Shown: piece after piece, positions 17,001 through 25,301 of the stretch
Layout: the number at the start of each line of letters is the position of its first letter
Position numbering within the stretch: the stretch's first letter is position 1
Translations under genes and position numbers: made by a program
The notes under the pieces: generated by a model
Seen by the model: the letters and a program-made list of their open reading frames with translations, nothing else
The model's database searches: none
What the model was told of the DNA's origin: nothing
DNA from: an uncultured Verrucomicrobiales bacterium
GTDB lineage: Bacteria > Verrucomicrobiota > Verrucomicrobiia > Verrucomicrobiales > DEV007
Direction of reading: 5' to 3'
Assembly (NCBI GenBank): GCA_937922595.1
Contig: CALAIY010000084.1
Location: 1 to 38,582 of the forward strand
Length of the DNA: 38,582 nt

Positions 17001-19604
17001 TAGGGAGTTTCCGGCGGAGCCTTTTTCATTGAGGTGGGCGACTAACTTGAGGCGCTGGCTTTCGCCGCCTGAGAGTGTGTTCATGGGCTGGCCTAAACGG
17101 AGGTAGCCGAGGCCGACGTCGATGAGGGCTTGTAACTTCGAGGCGATGGCGATGCCTTTTTTCGCGCCGTGCTGGGTGAAGAATTCTACGGCTTCGGTGA
17201 CGGTGAATTCGAGGACATCGGCGATGCTTTTCCCTTCGAGGGTGATATCGAGGGTGCTTTGCTCGTAGCGGCGGCCTTCGCATTCGGGGCAGAGGACGAA
17301 GAGATCGGAGAGGAATTGCATCTCTACTTTTTCGTAGCCGGTGCCGGAGCAGCGTTCGCAGCGGCCGCCGCCGGAATTGAAGGAGAAGACGCCGGGGCTG
17401 AGGCCTTGGGCTTTGGCGTCTTCGGTGAGGGCGAAGAGCTGGCGAATAAGATCGAATGCTCCGATGTAGACGGCGGGTGTGGAGCGGGGGGTGCGGGCGA
17501 GGGGGGATTGATCGACGAGGAGGATATCGCCTATCTTATCGGCTCCGGTGATGGAGCGGCAGGCTCCTGGCTCTTCTTGGGTGTGGATGCCGCGTTCGCG
17601 GAGGAGATTCTGGTAGAGGACGCTGTGGACGAGGGTGGATTTTCCGGAGCCGGAAACGCCTGTGATGCAGAGGAATAGGTGGAGCGGGAATTCGACGTCT
17701 ATGTTTTGTAGGTTGTGCTGGGTGGCTTTGGTGATTTTGAGGGCGTTGCCTTTTTGGGGTTTTCGGCGTTTTGCGGGAGGCTCTACGGATTGGATGCCTC
17801 GGAGGTAATCTCCGGTGAGGGATTCGCCGGGGTCTAACTTCCAGAGTCCTGAGGCGGGGCCGGAGAAGACGAGTTCGCCGCCGTGCTCGCCACGACCGGG
17901 GCCGATATCTACGAGATTATCTGCGGCGCGCATGACGGCGTCTTCGTGCTCGACGACGACGAGGGTATTCCCTTTGTCTCGGAGGCCTTCCATGATGCCG
18001 ATGAGGCGACCGGTGTCGCGGGGGTGGAGGCCGATGGAGGGCTCGTCGAGGACGAATAGTGTGTTTGTGAGGGAGGCTCCGAGGCAGGTGGTGAGGTTTA
18101 CGCGTTGGAGTTCGCCGCCGGAGAGTGAGCGGGCTTCGCGGTTGAGGTTGAGGTAGCCGAGGCCGACGCGTTCGAGGTATTGGATTCGGCTGAGGACTTC
18201 TTCTTTAATTAATTTGGTGGTGCGATCGCCTTGGGGGATGGGGATTTCTTCGATTACTGGGAGGAGGCGGAGGATGGGGAGCTCCCACATTTCGGGGAGG
18301 GTGAGCTCATTGATGCGAAATTGGAGGGCTTCGGGGCGGAGCCGGGTGCCGCGGCAGGCGTGGCATTCGGTGTAGGCGCGGTAGCGGCTGAGGAAGACGC
18401 GGACGTGCATTTTGTAGGCGCGGCTTTCTTGCCATTTGAAGAATCCGCGGATGCCATACCAGCCGCCTGCTTGCCAGGTGGATTCGGGGTCGTCTTGGGA
18501 GCCGCTGTCTCCTTCGATGATCCATTTTTGATCGTCGAGGTGGAGGTCGCAGAAGGGGGTGTCGAGTGAGATGGTGTTTTGGCGGCAGCAGCGTTCGAGG
18601 TCGGCCTGGCATTCGGAGTAGGTGTCGCCTTGGAATGCTTTGACGACGCCTTCGCGGATGCTGAGCGAGCGCTCGGGGAGGGCGCGATTGACGTCGATGC
18701 CGACGGTTTTCCCGAATCCTCGGCATTCGGGGCAGGCTCCGAGTGGGGAATTGAATGAGAAGAGGCCGGGGGTGGGGGCTTTGAGGGGCTCCCAGGTGGT
18801 GGAGAAGGTTTTGGCGGAGCCGCCGGCGGAATTGACTAGGGTAACTTCGCCTCGGCCGAGGCGGAGGGCGGCTTCGAGGGCTTCGAGAAGGCGGGCTTGG
18901 GAGGCGGTGGTAGATATTTTTACGCGGTCTTGAATGACGGGGACGATGGGGGGGAGTCTCTTTTTGGGGTATTTGTCGGGTGAGTCGGTGCGGTAGGTCT
19001 CGCCGTAGACGTAGATGCGGAGGTAGCCTTGGGATTCGAGGAAGGTGAAGAATTCGGCGGGGGTGGTTTTCTCAGGAACGGGGATGCCGAAGGTGATGAT
19101 GGTGGTTTCGCCGGTGAGGTGCTGCTGTGCCCAGGCGGCGATACTGCCGGGGGTCTCGGGCTTTACTTCTTCGCCGGTCTCGGGATCGGTGCCGGTGGCG
19201 AGGCGGGGGAAGAGGAGTTTTAGGTAGTCGTTTAGCTCGGTGACGGTGCCGACGGTGGAGCGGGTGGTGCGGATGTTGTTGGCCTGCTCGATGGCGATGG
19301 CTGGGGGGATGCCGCGGATGGAATCTGCCTTGGGCTTGTCCATGCGGTCGAAAAACTGCCGTGTGTAGGGCGAGAAGGTCTCGACGTAGCGGCGCTGGCC
19401 TTCGGCGTAGATGGTGCGGAAGGCGAGGGAGGATTTGCCGGAGCCGGAGGGGCCGGTGACGACGGTGAGGCGACCAAGGGGGATATCGAGATCGATGCCT
19501 TTGAGGTTGTTTTGCCGGGCACCGCGAATTTCGATTTTATCCGGGGCGATGGATTTGGGCTTTTTCGTGCGGCGGGTGGTTTTTTTCTTCGGAGGGGCAG
19601 ACAT
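14064..19604 (-). CDS. uvrA: Tandem-duplicated excinuclease ABC subunit A (double UvrA)
   Basis: The 1,846-residue product contains two UvrA-like units, each with two ABC ATPase modules. Four Walker A motifs are visible (GPSGSGKSS at about 51, GVSGSGKST at 649, GLSGSGKST at 1000, GISGSGKST at 1531) and four ABC signatures beginning LSGGE. Zinc-type cysteine pairs occur in each half, for example [25 protein letters not shown] and CETCKGNG. Ordinary UvrA is about 940 residues and works as a dimer that loads UvrB on damaged DNA in nucleotide excision repair; here the dimer partners may be covalently joined. All four P-loops look intact. Long UvrA forms are known in several phyla. Whether a normal UvrA exists elsewhere in the genome cannot be seen. 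Confidence 0.95.
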   Translation of the reverse strand: MSAPPKKKTTRRTKKPKSIAPDKIEIRGARQNNLKGIDLDIPLGRLTVVTGPSGSGKSSLAFRTIYAEGQRRYVETFSPYTRQFFDRMDKPKADSIRGIPPAIAIEQANNIRTTRSTVGTVTELNDYLKLLFPRLATGTDPETGEEVKPETPGSIAAWAQQHLTGETTIITFGIPVPEKTTPAEFFTFLESQGYLRIYVYGETYRTDSPDKYPKKRLPPIVPVIQDRVKISTTASQARLLEALEAALRLGRGEVTLVNSAGGSAKTFSTTWEPLKAPTPGLFSFNSPLGACPECRGFGKTVGIDVNRALPERSLSIREGVVKAFQGDTYSECQADLERCCRQNTISLDTPFCDLHLDDQKWIIEGDSGSQDDPESTWQAGGWYGIRGFFKWQESRAYKMHVRVFLSRYRAYTECHACRGTRLRPEALQFRINELTLPEMWELPILRLLPVIEEIPIPQGDRTTKLIKEEVLSRIQYLERVGLGYLNLNREARSLSGGELQRVNLTTCLGASLTNTLFVLDEPSIGLHPRDTGRLIGIMEGLRDKGNTLVVVEHEDAVMRAADNLVDIGPGRGEHGGELVFSGPASGLWKLDPGESLTGDYLRGIQSVEPPAKRRKPQKGNALKITKATQHNLQNIDVEFPLHLFLCITGVSGSGKSTLVHSVLYQNLLRERGIHTQEEPGACRSITGADKIGDILLVDQSPLARTPRSTPAVYIGAFDLIRQLFALTEDAKAQGLSPGVFSFNSGGGRCERCSGTGYEKVEMQFLSDLFVLCPECEGRRYEQSTLDITLEGKSIADVLEFTVTEAVEFFTQHGAKKGIAIASKLQALIDVGLGYLRLGQPMNTLSGGESQRLKLVAHLNEKGSAGNSLLIFDEPTTGLHFDDIKLLVGVFHRLVEAGNSVFVIEHNTDVIRSADHLIDLGPEGGEHGGQLIFTGTPEAILKCKASHTGKFLKPQSTQAIVSEPLAIISGSENITIAGAREHNLKDITVEIPRDEFVVVTGLSGSGKSTLAFDIVFAEGQRRFLDSMSTYARQFVTQLEKPDVDSISGLPPTVAIEQRVSRGGGKSTVATVTEVWQFLRLLWSKVGTQHCPDSGLPVISQTASSIITTASKEAKKGATFILAPIIKGRKGYHTEVATWAGKKGYTHLLVDGEFTEIEGFERLERFKEHDIDVLIAELDKTAKAAEIKIAIDEALKLGKGSLRLLDQKKNIHVLSTRMVSPLTGRSFDDLDPRMFSYNSPHGWCRECRGYGVLTKKIRHRTLDTDRHDSVLAAEMDEESKMAKADETELLPCPTCHGSRINPDARAVLVEGYRIEDIASLSVIDARDAIAKLKFTGREKTIARDILPEITQRLTFMEEVGLGYLQLNRSAKTLSGGEAQRIRLASQLGSNLCGVLYVLDEPTIGLHPRDNAALLDTLVQLRDRGNSVLVVEHDDETMDRADTLIDLGPGAGKFGGQITFAGSLKGPKRKTANKNSPTLQALAHPPKHPSRGERRKLPSTRSKEGWLRLKNATVNNLKGINVAIPLARLTVIAGISGSGKSTLMRSVLGPAVTAALSKGKKPKIEGLESLSGVEQIEAVYEVDQSPIGKTSRSCPATYIKIFDEIRKLFSGVQMSRVRGYEPGRFSFNTEGGRCETCKGNGAIKLEMAFLPTTWVGCEDCKGLRYNPATLEIEYNGKNIGEVMQMSINEAADFFSTNPKISRTLGLLRDTGTGYLQLGQPSPTLSGGEAQRIKLVTELTKGIGRADHARIRKNQHYKGNLYLIEEPTIGLHMTDVQKLIDVLHRLVDDGHTVIVIEHNLDVIAEADHLLDIGPEAGENGGTITASGTPEQVAKVKGSRTAPFLKKILSV

Positions 19605-19762
19605 GGGTGGGCAGGTGATTGGTCTACGAACGGGAGCGAGATGGAAGGAAAAAATGAGGGCGCGGGTGCTTTATTCTTGCCAGGGTAGCTAAATTCTCAT
19701 AGTCTAATCGCAAATCTCATAATTGAGATGATCTAGAAGACAGTTCGTTTTTCCAGAATATC

Positions 19763-20917
19763 ATGCAGCCTATCCCAACCTCTCCAAAACCCCGCGGCTT
19801 GTTCCAAAATTCGGCTTTGATGTCGCTGGTCTGTGTGGCGGCGGGGGCGGGGATTGCATTTGGAGGCTGGGGGATTGCGCAATCGGCGACGACGAGGGGG
19901 GGCGGCGGCGGAGCTATGGGGCTGACGAGATCATTTTCGCTATCGGCTGCTGGGAAGATTATGGATGTGGGGGATATCGAACGCGCGCTGGAGACGAAGC
20001 CTGAGTTCCGGGAGTTTCTCGAAGAGGTGGAGCTGGCGATGTTGGAATCGGATCTGGTGTATCTTCGCGATGTGATCGACAAGAGGGCGATGATGGAGCG
20101 CATCGTAGAGCGTGCGCCGCGGACGCGTGAGGCGCAGGCGCTGGCAGATATCTATCGGAGTGGAACGGAGGAGGCGTGGCGCCGTGTGGGAGTGCTTGAG
20201 CATTATGCGGGCTCGCACTACCGCTATTTACGCCCTCGGACGATCGATGGGCGGACGGGTGTCCTTTTTCGGGTGGCGGAAGATGGGGATCTCGTAAATT
20301 ACCATCTGCACGAGATTGTAGAGGTGGGTGATGGGTATAAGATTGCGGATACTTACATCGTGGGGCTCAGGGAATCTTTGAGCGATGCGCTCTGGCGTGG
20401 GCTTGGGCATTTGCTTGCGGATATGCACCCGGAGGTGTCGCCGGAGAGTGATCCTGAGGGGTCGATGGCGTTTGTGGAATCGATCCGGAAGGTGGGGGAT
20501 CTAAGCCACGCATTGGCGAAACAGCGTTTTCAGGAAGCGATCGATATCTACAATAATATGCCAGAGGAGGTGCAGCAGGTGCGCGATGTGATGGTGATGA
20601 GGATTGAGGCGGCGGCGAAACTTTCGCCTTTGGAGTTGGACGATGCTTTGGCGGAGTGGAAAGACCTCGGGTATCGGGAGACGGATCTTCCGCTGAAATT
20701 TATCGATTACCATATGGCGCGTGGGCACTATGAGGTCGCGCGGGATTCGGCATTGCTGGTGAGCGATATCGTGGGTGGCGAGCCTTATTTGAGGGCGCGG
20801 ATAGGAGAATTGAATTTCGCGATTGCGAATCAAGTGCGGATGCAATCGCGCGGTGGTGCACTCCGTGCAAAACGGGGTGGCGAGGGCACGCTGGGCACTT
20901 CCGGCGGCGGAAATTAA
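19763..20917 (+). CDS. Anchored protein of unknown function
   Basis: I do not recognise this 384-residue protein. A short N-terminal tail precedes one membrane helix (LMSLVCVAAGAGIAFGGWGIA, about residues 20-40), then a Gly-rich linker and a mostly helical domain. The segment from about 230 onward (FQEAIDIYNNMPEEVQQVRDVMVM, then LDDALAEWKDLGY and HYEVARDSALLVSDI) has the spacing of TPR-like helical pairs, so a scaffold or partner-binding role is plausible. The central part (RVAEDGDLVNYHLHEIVEVGDGYKI) looks like a small beta domain. It is divergent from uvrA (158 bases between starts) and converges on the GYF_2 gene with 28 bases between. Confidence 0.75.
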   Translation: MQPIPTSPKPRGLFQNSALMSLVCVAAGAGIAFGGWGIAQSATTRGGGGGAMGLTRSFSLSAAGKIMDVGDIERALETKPEFREFLEEVELAMLESDLVYLRDVIDKRAMMERIVERAPRTREAQALADIYRSGTEEAWRRVGVLEHYAGSHYRYLRPRTIDGRTGVLFRVAEDGDLVNYHLHEIVEVGDGYKIADTYIVGLRESLSDALWRGLGHLLADMHPEVSPESDPEGSMAFVESIRKVGDLSHALAKQRFQEAIDIYNNMPEEVQQVRDVMVMRIEAAAKLSPLELDDALAEWKDLGYRETDLPLKFIDYHMARGHYEVARDSALLVSDIVGGEPYLRARIGELNFAIANQVRMQSRGGALRAKRGGEGTLGTSGGGN

Positions 20918-20945
20918 GAGGGCTCTTGACGCTACGATGGCAGTT

Positions 20946-21593
20946 TTACTGCGCGCGCATTTCTTGGGCGAGCTGCACGAGCTTGGCGATCTGAGCGTGG
21001 GGGAGATCGTCTACTTCTACGACTCGATCATTGGCTAAGCGGACGGCGAATACACTGCCCATAAGCCCTTCCTTTGCGTGGACGCTTACGACGCTAGACC
21101 AGAGGTAGTCGTCTACATCGTGGCTGGTGAGGTGGTAGGTGAGGGCTAGGAGGCGGCGGTTGGTGACGGCTACGACGTCGCGGTGGGCTCTGAGGAATTT
21201 CTTCCGCTGGTGAGCGATGTAGTAGATCTCTTCGTCTGAGGAGAGCATTTCCGAGAGGATATTGTAGACCTGGACGACGACTTCGGGCTCTTGGCCCTCG
21301 TCCATAAAGTGGATGAGCTGCTCTTGAATTTCGAAGGTGTCTTCGATGTGCTGCCATTCACTGAGGCCTTCGTAGTAGCAGAGGTCTTTTTTGGTTAGCT
21401 CACCGGTCTGAAGCATGGCGAGGATTTGGGATTCGTCGTAGGGGCCGAATTCTTGCTCATGTTTGGAGACGTAAAACTGAGCGATTTCCGTGCCTGATTC
21501 CGATGTTTCCGGCGCCGCCGGTGGGGTGCCAATGGAAGGGATGCTGATATAGCCATCTCCCTCGCCATCATAGTCAAACGCTTGGGTACTCAT
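20946..21593 (-). CDS. GYF_2 (DUF4339) plus bacterial PH-like domain protein
   Basis: The 215-residue product begins with an acidic, Pro-rich tail, then residues about 39-85 form a GYF_2 domain (FYVSKHEQEFGPYDESQI, then GELTKKDLCYYEGLSEWQ). Residues about 120-205 (EEIYYIAHQRKKFLRAHRD, VAVTNRRLLALTY, then DYLWSSVVSVHAKEGL) have the pattern of bacterial PH-like domains. GYF_2 domains are thought to mediate protein contacts, often fused to membrane modules; this one has no membrane helix. The gene runs in the same direction as the MscS-like and ECF sigma genes, 67 bases after the channel gene, so a shared transcript is possible. Confidence 0.78.
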   Translation of the reverse strand: MSTQAFDYDGEGDGYISIPSIGTPPAAPETSESGTEIAQFYVSKHEQEFGPYDESQILAMLQTGELTKKDLCYYEGLSEWQHIEDTFEIQEQLIHFMDEGQEPEVVVQVYNILSEMLSSDEEIYYIAHQRKKFLRAHRDVVAVTNRRLLALTYHLTSHDVDDYLWSSVVSVHAKEGLMGSVFAVRLANDRVVEVDDLPHAQIAKLVQLAQEMRAQ

Positions 21594-21660
21594 AACAAGG
21601 AATGGAACTCCCTTGTATATACATTGTCAAATCCAGGTTCGCGAAGTTCGGCGTGGCGCT

Positions 21661-22677
21661 TTAGGCGGCCTCTTTGTCGTCTGGGTCGGGTACTCTGCCG
21701 CGACCGGTGATCGTCTGATTGAAGAAGATGGAATTTGGAATGGCGACAAATCCATCCACTCCTTTGCGGAGTAATGTGGTGATTGGTCCGACGGAGACGA
21801 CTTCTGCCGGTGCGCCTTCGATATCGATGATCGTGCCTGATTTGTAGAGATGGCGTGCGTAGACGCCACAGACGATATTGTGCGCTAGTGGCTTGAGGCC
21901 AAGCCCGAGAGCAAGGGTGATGGCGAAGCCGATCGAGAAAAGGAAGACTTCGACCGTGCGGCTGATGAGGTGGGTATCGACACCGAGTTCGCCGACGGCG
22001 ATTGTGAGGATGAGCACCATAAAGAAGCTGTAGATAAGGCCGCCGAGGGTGCCGGCGTACTCGAGCTCAAGGCTTTCACCCCAGCGCACGACGACATTGC
22101 GCACGAGGTCTGCGATGATGTAGCCGACAAGCAGAATGATGCTCGCGGTAATCACTTTTGGTAGAAAACTGATCACTCCTTCGATCGGATCGATGAGCAT
22201 TTTAAGCTCGGTGAGAGAGACCGATGTGCGAATAACGAGGATGAGGAGGATCCAGAAAAACAGTTTTCCGATCATCTCGGAGACACGTGCTTTCACGCCG
22301 GCTTTTACGAGCATCGGCTTGAGGCCAAGGCTTTCGGCTACTGAATCAAAGCCCACCTTGGAAAGTGATGTGATGACGACTCGGCGTACTATTTTACAGA
22401 ATATCAGCCCGATGAGGAAAAAGATAAGCGCGACAACTAGCTTTGGCACGATTTGCATCGCAGTGCCGGCCATTTCGGTGAGCGTATTTATGAGGGGATC
22501 GAGGAACATCGCTTTTGCATCAAATCCTGCGAGCATCTCGGACGGAACGGCTGCATTCGCTACATCAGTGGGTACAGATGCTACATCAGCTAACGCCTTC
22601 TCGTTGACCTGTGCGGTGCCGACTGCTTCCATTTCGGAGACAGGAGCAGCCTGCGCCAGGAAAAGGGGGATTTTCAT
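21661..22677 (-). CDS. MscS-like mechanosensitive ion channel family protein
   Basis: The 338-residue product has about four hydrophobic helices in the middle (VPKLVVALIFFLIGLIFCKI, LFFWILLILVIRTSVSL, VITASIILLVGYIIADLV, then FFMVLILTIAV). A pore-lining-type helix rich in Gly/Ala/Leu follows (FAITLALGLGLKPLAHNI) and then a beta domain typical of MscS (SGTIIDIEGAPAEVVSVGPITTLLR in pieces, ending with VAIPNS). The helix pattern resembles the 'conserved TM helix' small-channel proteins. It would release solutes on osmotic downshift. The first 45 residues are Ala/Val-rich and not clearly a signal peptide. It is followed by the GYF_2 gene and preceded by a small gene coupled to an ECF sigma gene, 15 bases away. 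Confidence 0.85.
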   Translation of the reverse strand: MKIPLFLAQAAPVSEMEAVGTAQVNEKALADVASVPTDVANAAVPSEMLAGFDAKAMFLDPLINTLTEMAGTAMQIVPKLVVALIFFLIGLIFCKIVRRVVITSLSKVGFDSVAESLGLKPMLVKAGVKARVSEMIGKLFFWILLILVIRTSVSLTELKMLIDPIEGVISFLPKVITASIILLVGYIIADLVRNVVVRWGESLELEYAGTLGGLIYSFFMVLILTIAVGELGVDTHLISRTVEVFLFSIGFAITLALGLGLKPLAHNIVCGVYARHLYKSGTIIDIEGAPAEVVSVGPITTLLRKGVDGFVAIPNSIFFNQTITGRGRVPDPDDKEAA

Positions 22678-22692
22678 CCCTCATACTGGAGC

Positions 22693-22986
22693 CTAGAGGT
22701 CGCTCTTGTCTAGCACCTCTTCTTTTGGTGCCTTTTTTCGATTGAAGGGGGAGAGTAAGGCTTTTGCGAGTTCGGAGATCACATTGGTGAAGCTTGCGAA
22801 AAAGAAATGGGTAGTTTCTTTGACGACGGCATCGTGAGCGGCTTGCTCGATGATATTATCGATTCGGCGTTCATCTGCCTCTGGTGAGACGGCAGCAAAT
22901 TCTTCACCGGTCCACAGTCGTGGTCCATCATCAAAAAGCGCATCGAACTCGTCGATACTCGTCTGGAGTTCGCGGTCGCTGATCAT
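22693..22986 (-). CDS. Small unknown protein coupled to ECF sigma gene
   Basis: A 97-residue protein I do not recognise. Its ATG overlaps the sigma gene stop in an ATGA arrangement (22983-22986), the usual sign of translational coupling. The N-terminal half is acidic (SIDEFDALFDDGP, SPEADERRIDNIIEQ), the middle carries a moderately hydrophobic segment FFFASFTNVISELAKALL, and the tail is basic (NRKKAPKEE). It occupies the position where anti-sigma factors are commonly found, but has no zinc-binding H-x3-C-x2-C motif and no clear membrane helix, so calling it an anti-sigma factor would be a guess. Confidence 0.72.
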   Translation of the reverse strand: MISDRELQTSIDEFDALFDDGPRLWTGEEFAAVSPEADERRIDNIIEQAAHDAVVKETTHFFFASFTNVISELAKALLSPFNRKKAPKEEVLDKSDL

Positions 22987-23657
22987 TTTCTTAGCGCAGG
23001 TTCTGGGTTAACACCTCCGGCGGGGACGGCATCGAGTTTCGTGTAGGATTTTTTAAATGATTCGAGGGCGCGGTAGAGGCGCATTTTCGTTGCGCTCAAG
23101 CCGATTTCCATCACTTCGGAGATTTCGTCTAGGCTAAGTCCTGAGATGAAGCGGAGCACGACAATTCGGCGGTCGTCTCCTTTGAGCTTGCTTAGAGTTT
23201 CATTCATGGCTTCGGCGAGAGCTTCATCATTGGCGCTCGCTGCTCTGGCTTGTTCTGCGCTGTGGAGGATGCCTGCTTGGATTTCAGCCTTCTTTTCTGA
23301 GTCGCGTGCCAGCTTTCGGCGGCGATCAATGCAAAGATTGGTAACGATGCGGAAAAGCCAGGTCTTAAATTTCGAGCGTGCTTCAAAGCCTTCGATCTTA
23401 TGATAGATCCGTAAGCAGGCGTCTTGGGTGACCTCTTCAGCATCCTCTACGCTTCCCAACATTTTGAGACATGTTCGGTGCACGAGCGGTTCGTAGCGAC
23501 GGAGCAATTCGCGATAAGCTGCGGTTTCGTAGGGCAGCTCCTCTTTGCATTTTCTCGCAATATCCTCGTCGGATAATTCCGAAAATTCGGCGGGTACGCC
23601 GCTGGATTTCTCTGGCTGCGTAGCTTTCTCGCCTTTCTCCTTTGGTGGCATTAGCAT
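22983..23657 (-). CDS. ECF-type RNA polymerase sigma factor
   Basis: The 224-residue product has sigma region 2 (LLRRYEPLVHRTCLKMLGS, DAEEVTQDACLRIYHKI, FKTWLFRIVTNLCIDRRR) and region 4 (LKGDDRRIVVLRFISGLSLDEI, then KMRLYRALES), with no region 1 or 3, as in ECF (group 4) sigma factors. The frame is open 30 codons upstream, but ATG at 23657 has a GAGGA four bases before it; ATG at 23651 is also possible. It is paralogous to the divergent sigma gene at 24084. The downstream small gene overlaps by four bases. Target promoters cannot be predicted. Confidence 0.9.
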   Translation of the reverse strand: MLMPPKEKGEKATQPEKSSGVPAEFSELSDEDIARKCKEELPYETAAYRELLRRYEPLVHRTCLKMLGSVEDAEEVTQDACLRIYHKIEGFEARSKFKTWLFRIVTNLCIDRRRKLARDSEKKAEIQAGILHSAEQARAASANDEALAEAMNETLSKLKGDDRRIVVLRFISGLSLDEISEVMEIGLSATKMRLYRALESFKKSYTKLDAVPAGGVNPEPALRK

Positions 23658-23829
23658 GAATTCCTCATGAGTGAATAGATCAGCCTCGGAATTTAATCGA
23701 GGGTAGTGAGCTTTCCTGTAGATGGAGGACTTTAGGTAGAGGAGCAAAATAAAATATCATGTGATGCAACAATAGCTCAGGAGCCTAGGATTAAGCAGGC
23801 ATCTGGCGGTGGTGGAGGTGAGGGCTTCC

Positions 23830-23910
23830 ATGAATTTAGACGAGGGGGAAGGGGGGGGGGTCACAATTATCGGATTTAGCCTGATTTCAGTATGCTATAC
23901 AATTAGTTAA
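23830..23910 (+). CDS. Possible 26-residue membrane peptide across a poly-G tract
   Basis: An ATG with GAGGG five bases upstream opens a 26-codon frame: an acidic, Gly-rich start (MNLDEGEGGG) and a hydrophobic end (VTIIGFSLISVCYTIS). The Gly run is encoded by the G10 tract at 23851-23860, so slippage would switch the frame. It lies in the 426 bases between two divergent sigma genes. Nothing else supports that it is translated; it may be chance. Confidence 0.2.
   Translation: MNLDEGEGGGVTIIGFSLISVCYTIS
23851..23860. repeat. Poly-G tract (G10)
   Basis: Ten consecutive G, preceded by GGGGGAA, sit in the intergenic region between the divergent sigma genes. Such tracts are prone to slippage and may tune promoter spacing or a small frame. 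The rest of 23658-24083 is AT-rich and shows no recognisable gene. Confidence 0.7.
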
Positions 23911-24083
23911 TCTAAGTTATTCAGCCCTCTTAAGGAAGTGGTGAGTCTCGAAAATGGAAGTTTACTTGAGAGTTATCACATGGGAATGGGGGCGGATACT
24001 GGCCATACGTTTAACGAGAAAGAGTCGATTTTTTTTGTGAGATACGCTAGGATAAAAATTCCCAGATAGGCTTTTGGGCTGAC

Positions 24084-24794
24084 TTGGGTAAACCGTCGTT
24101 GCAAACTGCTCTCGTGCCAACTTCCACTGCTATTATATCTCCGCTGCTCCATGATCGGGATCGGGTCACCGTTGCTGCTGTGGTATCGGGTGGGGCGCAA
24201 TCTGATGCCGCTTATCGCAGGCTAGTGGAGCGCTACGGTGCTCTCGTCCGGTGCTCATGTAATCAGCTTCTCGGAGGCGAAATTTCGGAGGCCGATGAGG
24301 CTGCTCAAGATGTATGGATTCAGGTGCATAAAAGCCTCTCAAAATTCGAGGGGCGCTCCACCTTCCGTACTTGGCTCTTTAGTGTCGTCGCTAATGTGTG
24401 TCGGCAGCGTCGCCGTTCGCTCGCTCGTCAGAGCGCTCATCGCGCCGCCGTCTCTAATTTCGTTTCCGAAAAAGTAGAGATTGATCGAGCTGGTGCTCCT
24501 GCGCTTTCTCGTGCGCGGCAGACGATCGATGATGCGCTGCATCAGCTTACCGAAGAGCAGCAGAGAATTATTGTCCTTCGCTTCATCTCTGGACTCAGTA
24601 TCGATGAGATTGCTGATCACCTCGCGGTGAAACTCTCCACTGCAAAGATGCGTCTCTACCGTGCTATCGACGCCCTCCGTGAAGTCTACCAAGAGACAGA
24701 GCCTGGTTCTCACTCAGATGAGGCCGATCCGTTTACTCCGTTATCCTGGGTTCAGCTCGAGTCAGAAATCCGCCACGCTGGAGCCCCCTCGTAA
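24084..24794 (+). CDS. ECF-type RNA polymerase sigma factor (second paralogue)
   Basis: The product has region 2 (VERYGALVRCSCNQLLGG, EADEAAQDVWIQVHKSL, FRTWLFSVVANVCRQRRR) and region 4 (LTEEQQRIIVLRFISGLSIDEI, then STAKMRLYRAIDALRE). Region 4 is nearly the same as in the divergent sigma gene at 22983-23657, so the pair arose by duplication. The start is uncertain: TTG at 24084 is the longest option and GTG at 24114 a shorter one; neither has a Shine-Dalgarno. No anti-sigma gene follows. Instead the next 770 bases contain the tandem structured RNA candidates, which are on the same strand and could belong to its regulon or be read through from it. Confidence 0.88.
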   Translation: MGKPSLQTALVPTSTAIISPLLHDRDRVTVAAVVSGGAQSDAAYRRLVERYGALVRCSCNQLLGGEISEADEAAQDVWIQVHKSLSKFEGRSTFRTWLFSVVANVCRQRRRSLARQSAHRAAVSNFVSEKVEIDRAGAPALSRARQTIDDALHQLTEEQQRIIVLRFISGLSIDEIADHLAVKLSTAKMRLYRAIDALREVYQETEPGSHSDEADPFTPLSWVQLESEIRHAGAPS

Positions 24795-24860
24795 TTTTTC
24801 TGTATCATCTTGTGACTCGTAGGCTCTCAGCTCTCGTCTAAAAGGGTGCTTTGGCGGAGT

Positions 24861-24996
24861 TAGTCTTATTATGACTAGCAACTTTTTTTGCCCTCCCGCA
24901 GGCCAATTTTCGGAGCATCTTTGCATCCCTCCCTCCTCATCGCGGGATGCTCCGGATTAAATCCGGCAGCCTTTGGGCTGCCGGATTTATTATTTT
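24861..24996 (+). ncRNA. Candidate small RNA A (divergent member of the tandem family)
   Basis: Three hairpins follow each other. Hairpin 1 (24888-24906) has a bulged TTG-CC / GG-CCAA stem and loop CTCCCGCA. Hairpin 2 pairs CGGAGCATC (24911-24919) with GATGCTCCG (24946-24954); its loop carries CCCTCCCTCCTC (24927-24938), which can base-pair with Shine-Dalgarno sequences. Hairpin 3 is a perfect 13-bp terminator-like stem. The same order and the shared words CTCCCGCAGG, CTCCTCAT and GGATG link it to elements B and C. A small inverted repeat TAGTC / GACTA (24861-24877) precedes it, where B and C have GTGAC / GTCAC. No ORF of note crosses it. The 5' end of the RNA is unknown. Confidence 0.65.
24959..24996 (+). 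terminator. Intrinsic terminator of small RNA A
   Basis: AAATCCGGCAGCC pairs perfectly with GGCTGCCGGATTT (24976-24988) over a TTTG loop, and an AT-rich run ending in TTTT follows. The stem is stronger than those seen after most genes in this window. Confidence 0.8.
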
Positions 24997-25066
24997 AGGG
25001 AGACGGGGCTATGAAATAGTCCTTCATTTTGAGGTGTTTATGTCGTGTCTGTAAAAAAAGTTTCAC

Positions 25067-25255
25067 CAGTGTGACTTTTTTGTCACGGTCGGCAACTAAA
25101 GGAGTGCAACAGCACGACAGCGGAGTCGGTCTTTGGATCGACAAGATGCCCCTCCCGCAGGGCGTCCAGTCACCATCCTGCGCTTTCTCTCCTCATTAGT
25201 AGGATGGCCTGGAATTAGAGTCGGCAATCTTCGGATTGTCGGCTCTCTTTTTTTG
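25067..25255 (+). ncRNA. Candidate small RNA B (tandem copy 1)
   Basis: This element is about 90% identical to element C, 235 bases away. In order: an inverted repeat GTGAC-TTTTTT-GTCAC; GGCAACTAAAG; a hairpin GTCGGTC / GATCGAC with TTTG loop; a GCCC-CTCCCGCA-GGGC hairpin (25148-25163); a hairpin CCATCCT / AGGATGG (25173-25207) whose 21-base loop carries TCTCTCCTCAT; and a 13-bp terminator stem. CU-rich loops complementary to Shine-Dalgarno sequences are known in alphaproteobacterial CcsR ('cuckoo') small RNAs; the likeness here is in architecture, not demonstrated homology. The inverted repeat and GGCAACT may be promoter or operator rather than RNA. Confidence 0.72.
25217..25254 (+). terminator. 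Intrinsic terminator of small RNA B
   Basis: A 13-bp stem (AGAGTCGGCAATC with GATTGTCGGCTCT, two G-U pairs) closes a UUCG tetraloop with C-G closing pair and is followed by a run of seven T. It is a textbook intrinsic terminator. Confidence 0.9.
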
Positions 25256-25301
25256 TTGGCTCTCAGTGAATTACAGGGAGTTTTTGATTTATTTTTTACA
25301 G

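Noticed and set aside
22693..22986. Anti-sigma factor call for the small coupled protein
   Set aside because: Position fits, but there is no zinc-binding anti-sigma motif and no clear membrane helix.
23954..24040. 28-codon frame beginning MEVYLRVITWEW
   Set aside because: Only weak ribosome-site support and no other sign of coding; it lies in the sigma intergenic region.
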